DNA of 64,000 nucleotides, taken from NCBI RefSeq assembly GCF_002911665.1, contig NZ_MTBP01000004.1, positions 124,001-188,000 of the forward strand. The letters are read 5' to 3'. The stretch is from Actinomadura rubteroloni. GTDB lineage: Bacteria > Actinomycetota > Actinomycetes > Streptosporangiales > Streptosporangiaceae. Shown piece by piece: positions 33,813 to 40,686 of this stretch. The position numbers were made by a program, and so were the translations under genes. The stretch's first letter is position 1. Each line of letters opens with the position of its first letter. A model generated the notes under the pieces. It was not told the DNA's origin. It ran no database searches and saw nothing but the letters and a program-made list of their open reading frames with translations.

Positions 33813-34715
33813 ATGCCTGAGACTGACCTTGGCAGGTTCCTCACCGCTCGCCGCGCGCGGTTGGTTCCCGAGGACGTCGGCCTCGTCTCGCACGGCCGGC
33901 GCCGGGTGGCGGGGCTGCGCCGGGAAGAGGTCGCCGTGCGTGCCGGGGTGAGTGCCGACTACTACGCGCGGCTCGAGCAGGGCCGGGAACGCGCCCCGTC
34001 CGCCTCGGTGCTGGACGGTGTCGCCCGTGCGCTCGATCTGGGCCCGGAGGCTCGCGAGCACCTGTTCCGCCTCGCCGACGTCCCGATCAGCGATCGGGAA
34101 CCGTTGGAGGATCGCGTCGACGACGATCTGCGGCAACTGCTTGCCGAATGGCCGCACTTGCCCGCCGTCATCGTCAACCGGCGACTGGACCTACTCGCCC
34201 GCAACGCGATCGCGGACGCGCTCTACTCGGACTTCGCCGATACGGACAACCTGGCCCGCATGACGTTCCTCGATCCGGCGGGCCGCACGTTCTTCGCCGC
34301 CTGGGACCGCGCGGCCGAAGCATGCGTAGCGCACCTGCGACTGGCGCTCGGGTACTGTCCGGACGACCCGCTCACTCTCGCGCTGACCGAAGAACTGGCG
34401 GCGGCCGACGACGACTTCCGGTGGTTGTGGGGGCGGCACGACGTGCACGGCAAGACGCACGAAGCCAAGCAATTCCGGCACAGTGCGGTGGGGGATCTGA
34501 CACTGACCTACCGAACTTTCGACGTTCGCGGCGCGTCGGGCCAGCAACTGATCGTCTACCGGGCGGCGCCGAACAGCCGCGACGCGGACGCCGTTCGACT
34601 ACTCGGCATGCTCGCACCAACTCACCAAGCCGACGGCGTTGAACCTCGGCACTGGCCGCCGAGCCAGCCGCCGGTGCCCAGCAACTGGTCCGGTGGTGCG
34701 CCGACCATCACGTAG
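33813..34715 (+). CDS. XRE-family regulator with MmyB-like ligand-binding domain
   Basis: The 300-residue regulator has an HTH (GRFLTARRARLVPEDVGL...VAGLRREEVAVRAGVSADYYARLEQGRE) and a PAS-like MmyB domain (LPAVIVNRRLDLLARNAIADALYSDF...LLARMTFLDPAGRTFF-like segment, then HEAKQFRHSAVGDLTLTYRTF). These regulators bind fatty-acid-like ligands and usually control a divergent enzyme gene, here the Atu4866-amidohydrolase operon. The last 30 residues (after MLAPTH) look like read-through into unrelated DNA, so the native C-terminus may have been replaced at a junction. Confidence 0.88.
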   Translation: MPETDLGRFLTARRARLVPEDVGLVSHGRRRVAGLRREEVAVRAGVSADYYARLEQGRERAPSASVLDGVARALDLGPEAREHLFRLADVPISDREPLEDRVDDDLRQLLAEWPHLPAVIVNRRLDLLARNAIADALYSDFADTDNLARMTFLDPAGRTFFAAWDRAAEACVAHLRLALGYCPDDPLTLALTEELAAADDDFRWLWGRHDVHGKTHEAKQFRHSAVGDLTLTYRTFDVRGASGQQLIVYRAAPNSRDADAVRLLGMLAPTHQADGVEPRHWPPSQPPVPSNWSGGAPTIT

Positions 34716-34939
34716 TCCCGGCCCATCAACGCGTAGCCGCGCGAGTCGCGTCGAACGCGGCTTGGCCGCACGGGTCGATCCGGTGCGGCGGGCGGACGTC
34801 GAGCACGCGCGCCAAGACCAGAGTGTCGCGCTCGACCCAGAACAGGTGCCCGAACAGGGCACGTGTTCAGCAGTTCCGCCTCGTTCGAGGACATTTTACC
34901 AGGCACTACGGCGAACCCCGAAGGCGACGCATTCGGGCC
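34716..34939. other. degenerate sequence at the edge of the rearranged region
   Basis: No intact gene. On the reverse strand, overlapping short frames (for instance SSNEAELLN, then in another frame ALFGHLFWVERDTLVLARVLDVRPPHRID) read like one frame-disrupted coding relic that I cannot identify. The composition near 34980 turns AT-rich. Confidence 0.4.
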
Positions 34940-35445
34940 CTACTGTCGGAACGATCGGAGGCAGAGTGTGGACAGTGGACAGATAATAAACCCACAACAT
35001 AGGCTCAGCTCGAACCCCATGACATGCCGGTACGGGCCGCAGGCGATACGGGCGATGGCCTGTTCCAGCGGCCACCCCTTGGCTTTCGCCGAACATTTGC
35101 GTGCACCGCCGCATTGCGGCGCCGTCCCCGCGGTGAGCATCTCGGTGCCGAGCGTGTAGCCGCCTCGACGAACAACCGGCGAGGCGACCGGGAATCGTCC
35201 AGGATCTGAATGCCGTCCGCCTGCCTGGGACCGGCACGCGCCACCTGCACGTAACGAACGCGGTGCTCGCGCAGGAGCGGCAGAACACAATTGCTCACCA
35301 TGCGCGCCGTCTCCGGCCACTCGTCCCCGGTCATCGCCGTCAGCACGACGAGGTCGCCCAAGTCGAAATCCCGCGACTGCGGCTCGTGAATCCACAGCAG
35401 CAGGATCGCCGTGGAATCGACGCCCATTCCATAGGAGAAGAACAC
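34940..35445 (-). pseudogene. PAPS-reductase-like/adenine nucleotide alpha hydrolase-fold relic, frameshifted and truncated
   Basis: The reverse strand from GTG 35445 reads FFSYGMGVDSTAILLLWIHEP (PP-loop SYGMGVDST) and continues through AMTGDEWPETARMVSNCVLPLLREH and IQILDDSRSPRRLFVE. At about 35163 one base is missing, and homology resumes in another frame as YTLGTEMLTAGTAPQCGGARKCSAKAKGWPL and YRHVMGFE. After that (about 35010) the family-typical second half is gone. This looks like the actinobacterial phosphoadenosine-phosphosulfate-reductase-like family that often travels on mobile elements. A sequencing error could explain the shift but not the truncation. Confidence 0.7.
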
Positions 35446-35459
35446 CGCCGGGTGGTGCT

Positions 35460-35843
35460 GGGTGAGGACGGCGCGGGCTTGACGTCGGGCGGGGGCGGAT
35501 CCTGGCTGTCGTCGTGCAGTGCGTGGAGGCTGGCGAACGGCTCTTGGAGGTGGTGGCCGCTGATGTCCTCGTCGTTGAGGTACAGGGCGTTGAAGATCGC
35601 TTGGTTGAGCATGCGGCGGCATTCCTCGTCGGCCCGGCGGTAGAGGGCTGGGGATCCTCGAGGAGCATGAGTACGAGGTCGATCAGCCGGGCGGATCCGG
35701 CGAGTTCTTCGTTGGTTTGGCCGAGCCGTTCGGTCAAACGCTGGCGGCGCCGTTCGATGTCACGGAGCCGTTCTTTGATCTTGGCTTGTGGGAGGGTGCC
35801 GTCTGCCGCCAGGTCGAGGAGGTTCTCCTCCTCGCGGGGTCAT
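35460..35843 (-). pseudogene. C-terminal relic of a large serine recombinase
   Basis: On the reverse strand the frame reads ENLLDLAADGTLPQAKIKERLRDIERRRQRLTERLG, then ELAGSARLIDLVLMLLEDPQ. This is the coiled, basic C-terminal region of actinobacterial large serine integrases. One base is missing at about 35652, after which the other frame continues LYRRADEECRRMLNQAIFNALYLNDEDISG. The catalytic serine resolvase domain is absent; an in-frame stop precedes the relic at about 35845. It marks a decayed mobile element. Confidence 0.7.
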
Positions 35844-35849
35844 GACCTT

Positions 35850-36044
35850 CCCACGGCCGCGCGCCGGATCATGGCGATCGGTGAAACCTTGACCAAGGTC
35901 TGGCGGACGTCCCGCGAGCAGGACCTGCCGCCGGAGGAGGTCGCCGATCGCATGGCGGAGCAGCCCGATCGCATGGCGGAGCAGTGCACCGAGGCCATGC
36001 GCCCGCTGAGCCCCTGCCCCTTGCCGGCGCGGGCCGTGTACTAG
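35850..36044 (+). pseudogene. possible C-terminal fragment of an amino-acid dehydrogenase
   Basis: The frame ends ARRIMAIGETLTKVWRTSRE, then DLPPEEVADRMAEQ. This resembles the C-terminal helix region of Glu/Leu/Phe/Val dehydrogenases (IG-TL, then AADRMAE-R). It then runs into a duplicated 18-base unit (GATCGCATGGCGGAGCAG, twice) and unrelated sequence. No start or upstream domain is present. The call is weak and rests on a short motif. Confidence 0.3.
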
Positions 36045-36219
36045 CGATTCGCGTCAAGTGCCCGCTCTCGTCCGTCGCGCCCCAGGCGCGACGGGCTGGG
36101 GCGGTACGGCCGGGTCGCCGTTGGCCCGCGCCTTTGAGCACGCCGAAGGCGCGGGGCTTCCCTAGGAGCGCCGCTCGGTGGACCCTCGCAGAAGCAGACA
36201 GTCGACAAGGAGGACTGAA

Positions 36220-37098
36220 TTGTTCGAGGAAGCCCAGTACTTCGCTCCTGTGACGCGGGACGAACACGGGGCGGTGACGGTAGAGCTGGCGCGGACTCAC
36301 CCGGGTTTCGCCGACCCGGTCTACCGTGAACGCCGTAACCAGATCGCTCATCTCGCGCTCAACCATCGGCGCGGCGAGCCGATCCAGCAAGCCCGCTACA
36401 CCGCCGAGGAGCATGAAGTGTGGCGGCTCGTCTCGGCCGAACTGAAGGCCAAGCACGAGGTCTACGCCTGCGCCGAGTACCTGGACGCCAAAGACCGCCT
36501 GGACCTGCCCGCCGACCGGGTGCCGCAGCTGGAGGCGGTGTCCCGGCTGCTGGAGCCGCTGACCGGCTTCCGCTACCTGCCGGCCGCCGGGCTGGTCCCG
36601 CTCCGCGACTTCTACGGGTCCCTGGCGGACTCCTATTTCCACTCCACGCAGTACATCCGGCACCACAGCGTCCCGTTCTACACGCCCGAGCCGGACGTGA
36701 TCCACGAGGTGATCGGGCACGGCAACGCCCTGGCGTCCGACCGGTTCGCCGCCCTCTACCGCGCCGCCGGAGGGGCCGCCCGCCGCGTCGAGACGACCGA
36801 GGCCCTGGAGTTCGTCTCCAAGGTCTTCTGGTTCACTCTCGAGTTCGGCGTGCTGTACGAGGACGGCGAGCTGCGCGCCTACGGTGCGGGGATCCTGTCG
36901 TCGTACGGCGAGATCGAGGAGTTCCGGCACATGCACATCCACCCGCTCGACCTCAAGATCATGGGTTCGACGCACTACGACATCACCAAGTACCAGGACC
37001 ACCTGTTCGCCGCCGACTCCCTCGCCCAGGTCGAGGACGTCGCGGGCGCTTTCTGGGACACCTGCACCGACGAGTCGATCGCTGCACTCAGCAGGTAG
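36220..37098 (+). CDS. phhA: phenylalanine 4-monooxygenase (aromatic amino acid hydroxylase)
   Basis: The 292-residue protein hydroxylates phenylalanine to tyrosine with tetrahydropterin and non-haem iron. The iron triad is visible: His162 and His167 in IHEVIGHGN, and Glu208 in WFTLEFG. PFYTPEPDVIHE, FHSTQYIRHHSVPFYT and YGAGILSSYGEIEEF are classic. The start is TTG 36220, with AGGAGG five bases upstream; a GTG at 36178 has no RBS. It is an intact gene flanked by decayed fragments, including relics with amino-acid-degradation flavour. No pterin dehydratase gene is adjacent. Confidence 0.93.
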   Translation: MFEEAQYFAPVTRDEHGAVTVELARTHPGFADPVYRERRNQIAHLALNHRRGEPIQQARYTAEEHEVWRLVSAELKAKHEVYACAEYLDAKDRLDLPADRVPQLEAVSRLLEPLTGFRYLPAAGLVPLRDFYGSLADSYFHSTQYIRHHSVPFYTPEPDVIHEVIGHGNALASDRFAALYRAAGGAARRVETTEALEFVSKVFWFTLEFGVLYEDGELRAYGAGILSSYGEIEEFRHMHIHPLDLKIMGSTHYDITKYQDHLFAADSLAQVEDVAGAFWDTCTDESIAALSR

Positions 37099-37187
37099 GG
37101 ACGCAGAACTGACGCCCCGCTGACGTCCTCAGGCCCAAGGACGTGGGTCCCGGCCTACGGTCAGTTCGGGAGCCTACGGGAGACAGA

Positions 37188-37521
37188 TCAGCGGCGGGCC
37201 GGCTCGTCGCGGACGTCTCCCAAGGCCATGCCGTCGCGGTCGATGTCGTCGGCGGTATGGGCGGCCGATGAAGACGACCGGGACGCCCCGCGTCGGCGAG
37301 CCGTCCGCCGAGGTAGGCGACCTGGCCGACGCGCGCGCGGATGTTGGTTTCCCGGACCGACTCGGTGATGCCGCGCGCGACGGCCTCCATGTCCCGTCCC
37401 GCCATGCCGCCGTAGGTGTGCAGGCTTCGTAGAGGGCGACCAGTTCGCGGGCGCGCTCGGTCAGCTCCGGGTCGCGGACGCGGTCACAGACGAACCTATG
37501 GGTGGTGGAAGAGATGGGCAT
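37188..37521 (-). pseudogene. tryptophanase/tyrosine phenol-lyase (beta-eliminating lyase) fragment, frameshifted
   Basis: The reverse strand reads DPELTERARELVALYEA. After a single missing base near 37425 it continues HTYGGMAGRDMEAVARGITESVRETNIRARVGQVAYLGGRLADAGVPVV across further frame changes. TYGGMAGRDMEA and RVGQVAYLG are hallmark segments of PLP-dependent tryptophan indole-lyase and tyrosine phenol-lyase. Only about a quarter of the ~460-residue enzyme remains, without the PLP lysine. It converges on phhA, and the two may come from an aromatic-amino-acid catabolic locus. Confidence 0.65.
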
Positions 37522-37589
37522 GGTGAGTCCAAGCTCCAGTGCTCAGGCTCCGAGGCCATCGGCTCACTGGGCGGCAGCTTGCTAGTTGG

Positions 37590-38027
37590 TTACTGTGTCT
37601 GGTCGCGCCGTGGCCGCATCTGCATGCCCCGCTCCTTCAAGCGCCTTTGCACGGTCATGTCGCTAACATCGAAGCGCTCGCCGATCCGCGCAAGTGACCA
37701 GCCTTTCTCGTAGAGCCGTACCGCCTCATCTACCTGTTCGGGCGAAAGTCCGTGCCGCCGTATCGCGACGCCGGCACGCTGGAGGATCTTGCTCGCTGTC
37801 TGCCGATCGATCCCGAACCGCTCGCCCAGCTCATACACGGTCGCTCCTGCCTGATAGCCGTCGATGAGTTGGTGAAAGTCGTTTTCATCGAGCTTGCGCG
37901 TCCGTCCGAGTGTTCGAAGGGTTGGAGGCATCTGCGGCGGTGCGCTGGGCGATGGCAGCTTGCGGATCACCGCTTCCAACGCCCTGATGTGGCGTTTCGT
38001 GTTGTAGTAAGGTCCAGCAACCTCCAC
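37590..38027 (-). CDS. protein with two helix-turn-helix units (recombinase-associated type)
   Basis: The 145-residue protein has two tandem HTH units: RKLDENDFHQLIDGYQAGATVYELGERFGIDRQTASKILQRAGV (about 45-88) and LSPEQVDEAVRLYEKGWSLARIGERFDVSDMTVQRRLKERGMQMR (about 94-138). Both resemble Hin/transposase-type DNA-binding helices. Such proteins occur near recombinases and transposases in actinomycetes, which fits the decayed neighbourhood. The GTG at 38027 gives an unlikely first 20 residues, so the N-terminus may be truncated or the start may lie further in. Confidence 0.6.
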   Translation of the reverse strand: MEVAGPYYNTKRHIRALEAVIRKLPSPSAPPQMPPTLRTLGRTRKLDENDFHQLIDGYQAGATVYELGERFGIDRQTASKILQRAGVAIRRHGLSPEQVDEAVRLYEKGWSLARIGERFDVSDMTVQRRLKERGMQMRPRRDQTQ

Positions 38028-38049
38028 CCATCCCGCCCCGCGTGGGTCG

Positions 38050-39135
38050 TCACCCTATCGGCGTCAAGACGGTGCGGTCGTAAGGGCCGTTGTGTTTTGC
38101 GGCGTGGGTTATTGCTTCGTTGACCTGGTCCAGGGTGAAGCGGGTTACGTGCTCAGGGGCCAGGTCGAGGGCGCCTGAGGCGATGAGGCGGATCATGCCG
38201 ACGTTCGCTGTGCGCGGGTACATCCATTGGCCGCGCAGGGTTATCGAGTTCCGCATGATCCAGGGATAGGGGAGGGCCAGGTCGGCTCCGCCGAGCATTC
38301 CCACGCCGCCCATCAGGATGATCCGTCCGTATTCGCGGACGGTCATGGCCGCCGCTCGGGTCGCCGTGGCCGGTGCCTGAGGGGGTAGCAGGTCGAGTGC
38401 CATGTCGATCGGGCCGTCGGCGGCGGCCTGCATCGCGGCGCGGTCGGTGTCTTCGTCGCCGGTTAGTTCGACTGGTGTCAGTCGGGGGGCGAAGCGGTCT
38501 GTCAGCAGGGCTAGGGCGGCTTGGTTGCGGCCCGGGGCGATCACCTTGCCGGCGCCCATTGCCAGGGCGATGGCGACCGCGCTGCTGCCCAGGTTGCCTG
38601 TCGCGCCGTTGATCAGGATTGTTTCCCCGGCTTGGAGGCGTCCCGCTAGCAGGCCGCCGTAGGGGATGGTGTGGACTCCCAGCGCTGACCATCGCGCGGG
38701 GTCGGCTGCCGCTGCTTCGGGCAGCGGGTATGCGTTCTCGGTGGGGACGCGCATGAGTTCGGCGAACGGGCCGTCGTGCATGTGCCGGGCCAGTCGGGCG
38801 CCGCCTTCGCCGCGCGAACTCCAGCCTTGCAGGGTGATGTCCGGGGTGAGGGCGTCGTCGCGGGCGCGGACCGTCGAGTCGCACCAGACGATGTCGCCCG
38901 TGCGCAGTCTGGTCGCGTCCGGGCCCACGCTCACCACGCGGCCGATGCCGCCCACGCCCGGGACGACCGGTGGTTCGAGCGGGTAGCGCCGTTCGCCGCT
39001 GAACACTTCGGCCGCGTACGGGGGAACGCAGGTCGCCAGGACCTCGACCAGGACTTCGCCGCCGCCGGCTCGCGGGTCGGGCACGTCCCGCACTGTGAGC
39101 GGGGCGCCGAAATCGGTCAGTGTCGCTGCTCGCAT
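38050..39135 (-). CDS. MDR-type alcohol dehydrogenase/quinone oxidoreductase-like
   Basis: The 361-residue medium-chain dehydrogenase has an N-terminal GroES-like domain (PLTVRDVPDPRAGGGEVLVEVLATCVPPYAAEVFSG...PVVPGVGGIGRVVSVG) and a Rossmann domain (ILINGATGNLGSSAVAIALAMGAGKVIAPGRN). Structural-zinc cysteines are missing, and the usual GHE is GVG, so it is probably zinc-independent. ATG 39135 starts MRAATLTDFGAP. Divergent from a LysR regulator that is likely its controller. Third-position GC is lower than in neighbours. Confidence 0.88.
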   Translation of the reverse strand: MRAATLTDFGAPLTVRDVPDPRAGGGEVLVEVLATCVPPYAAEVFSGERRYPLEPPVVPGVGGIGRVVSVGPDATRLRTGDIVWCDSTVRARDDALTPDITLQGWSSRGEGGARLARHMHDGPFAELMRVPTENAYPLPEAAAADPARWSALGVHTIPYGGLLAGRLQAGETILINGATGNLGSSAVAIALAMGAGKVIAPGRNQAALALLTDRFAPRLTPVELTGDEDTDRAAMQAAADGPIDMALDLLPPQAPATATRAAAMTVREYGRIILMGGVGMLGGADLALPYPWIMRNSITLRGQWMYPRTANVGMIRLIASGALDLAPEHVTRFTLDQVNEAITHAAKHNGPYDRTVLTPIG

Positions 39136-39168
39136 GGGGGAGCCTTTCTGTCGCGTCTTCTGGCCACG

Positions 39169-39229
39169 GTAGGCAGCGCAGGGACATGCGGGAAGCGACG
39201 ATCCGGCATCTCTGGTATGCGTAGGCAGC
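39169..39229. promoter_or_regulatory. direct repeat in the ADH-LysR intergenic region
   Basis: The 9-mer GTAGGCAGC occurs at 39169-39177 and 39221-39229, 52 bases (about five helical turns) apart, in the 94-base divergent gap. The second copy abuts the LysR ATG at 39230. It could be a binding site, or chance. Confidence 0.3.
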
Positions 39230-40129
39230 ATGGACGTGTCGAGTGCGAGCCTTCGGGTGCTCTGCCAGATCGCCGAGTCGGGGAGCTTCACCGCAGCCGC
39301 CGCGCGGCTGGGCTACACGCAGTCGGCGGTGTCGCGGCAGGCGCTCGCCCTCGAACGCAGCGCCGGGGCCGCGCTGTTCGAGCGGCGGCCGGACGGGGTG
39401 CGGCTCACCCGGGCCGGACTGACCTTGCTGCGCCACGCGCGGACGATCCTGGAGTCCGTCGACGCGGCCGAACGCGACCTCGCCGGGGGAGTTCCGCGCA
39501 CGGAGCAGGTGCGGCTCGGGGTGTTCCCGAGCGCGGGGCCGGTGATCCTGCCGGTCGCGCTCGCGCGGCTCGCCGAGACGGCGCCACGGGTCCGGGTCAC
39601 CACCCGCGAGGGCACGACACCCGGCCTGACGCGGGCGTTGCGCACGGGTTCGATCGACGTCGCGGTCCTGACGTCGCGTCCGCCGTACCGTCCGCCGGAC
39701 GGCGAGTCGCCGCGCCTGCACCTCACGACGGTCCAGGACACCGAACTTCTCGTGGCGGCGTCGGCCACCGGGACGTTCGCCGGCCGCACGTCGGTGCACG
39801 TCGACGAATTGGTGGACGCGCCCTGGGTCGCCGCCCCGTCATCGAGCGCCGAGCCGCTGCTCGGCGTCTGGCCGGGCCTGCCGGGACGGGCGCGAGTCGT
39901 CCACAGCGCACGCGACTGGTTGACGAAACTGCAACTGGTCGCGGGCGGTTTCGGCGTCACGACGATCCCGGACCGCCTGTCACCGGTTCTCCCACCCGAC
40001 GTCATCTGCCTCCGCGTGCGAGGCGCGCCGCCCGAGATCCGTCGCGTCCTCGTCGCCCGGCTCCCCGGCCCGGCCACACCGGCGATCATCGCCGTCACCG
40101 GGGCGATCGGGTCCATCGTCGCGTCGTGA
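39230..40129 (+). CDS. LysR-family transcriptional regulator
   Basis: The 299-residue protein has a LysR HTH (LRVLCQIAESGSFTAAAARLGYTQSAVSRQALALERSAG) and a periplasmic-binding-like effector domain (VRLGVFPSAGPVILPVALARL, and LVAGGFGVTTIPDRL). The divergent placement against the dehydrogenase gene at 38050-39135 makes that gene its probable target. Confidence 0.92.
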   Translation: MDVSSASLRVLCQIAESGSFTAAAARLGYTQSAVSRQALALERSAGAALFERRPDGVRLTRAGLTLLRHARTILESVDAAERDLAGGVPRTEQVRLGVFPSAGPVILPVALARLAETAPRVRVTTREGTTPGLTRALRTGSIDVAVLTSRPPYRPPDGESPRLHLTTVQDTELLVAASATGTFAGRTSVHVDELVDAPWVAAPSSSAEPLLGVWPGLPGRARVVHSARDWLTKLQLVAGGFGVTTIPDRLSPVLPPDVICLRVRGAPPEIRRVLVARLPGPATPAIIAVTGAIGSIVAS

Positions 40130-40266
40130 CGACCGTGCTTCTGGCGAGCGGACCGAAAGTGCTCGCCGCGGCGGGGTCGGCGTGTTTGACCTCGTCGGCG
40201 CGGAGGTGGACGGCGCGGTCGGTGAAGCGGGCTGCTCAGCCGTTGTTCTCGGGTAGGCGTTCTATC

Positions 40267-40686
40267 GTGCAGTCGGTCGGGGTGGCATGGAACCGCGCCC
40301 AGGCGCTGTGCCGCAAGTGGTGGGGCTCGGACGACGAGGTCCTGGCGTTCGGCACGGACGTCGCCGGACGGGCCGAGGCGGGCGATCCCGTCGCCGTGAT
40401 GCTCGCGGTGGCGCATCTGGAGAACGACCTGGCCGCGCTCGCCGCCCCGGACATCCGCGCCGCGCTCGCGGATGTCGCCGACCGGTTCGGCGCGGGACGT
40501 CCCGGGCATCCCCGCGTCCGCGAGGCCCACCATCTGTTCGGCGCGGTGTTCTTCCAGGTGGGTGACGAGGAGCGCGCCCGTCGCCATCTGCGGCTCGCGG
40601 GCCGGACGTCGCCCCACCCGCTCGCGTGGGGCTACCGTCCGGCGCACGAGAAGCGGTTCACGAAGGCGCTCCGCGCGTTGCGGTAG
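40267..40686 (+). CDS. hypothetical cytoplasmic protein
   Basis: I do not recognise the family. From GTG 40267 the product is about 139 residues, soluble, mostly helical, with DVAGRAEAGDPVAVMLAVAHLENDLAAL, then REAHHLFGAVFFQVGDEERARRHLRLAGRTSPHPLAWGYRP. It has good actinobacterial codon bias. The start is uncertain: GTG 40126, overlapping the LysR stop, would add 47 residues of poor sequence. It converges on the sulfatase gene with no gap. Confidence 0.55.
   Translation: MQSVGVAWNRAQALCRKWWGSDDEVLAFGTDVAGRAEAGDPVAVMLAVAHLENDLAALAAPDIRAALADVADRFGAGRPGHPRVREAHHLFGAVFFQVGDEERARRHLRLAGRTSPHPLAWGYRPAHEKRFTKALRALR

Noticed and set aside
34599..34906. Two overlapping reverse frames of 87 and 94 codons
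   Set aside because: Both change meaning when joined across frames and look like pieces of one decayed gene. Neither is a credible intact gene.
31563..38027. Idea that tRNA-Val is the attachment site of an integrated element ending near 38 kb
   Set aside because: I looked for a second copy of the tRNA 3' end (GGTTCGAGTCCGGCC) up to 38 kb and saw none by eye. The recombinase relic is real, but the boundaries are not shown.
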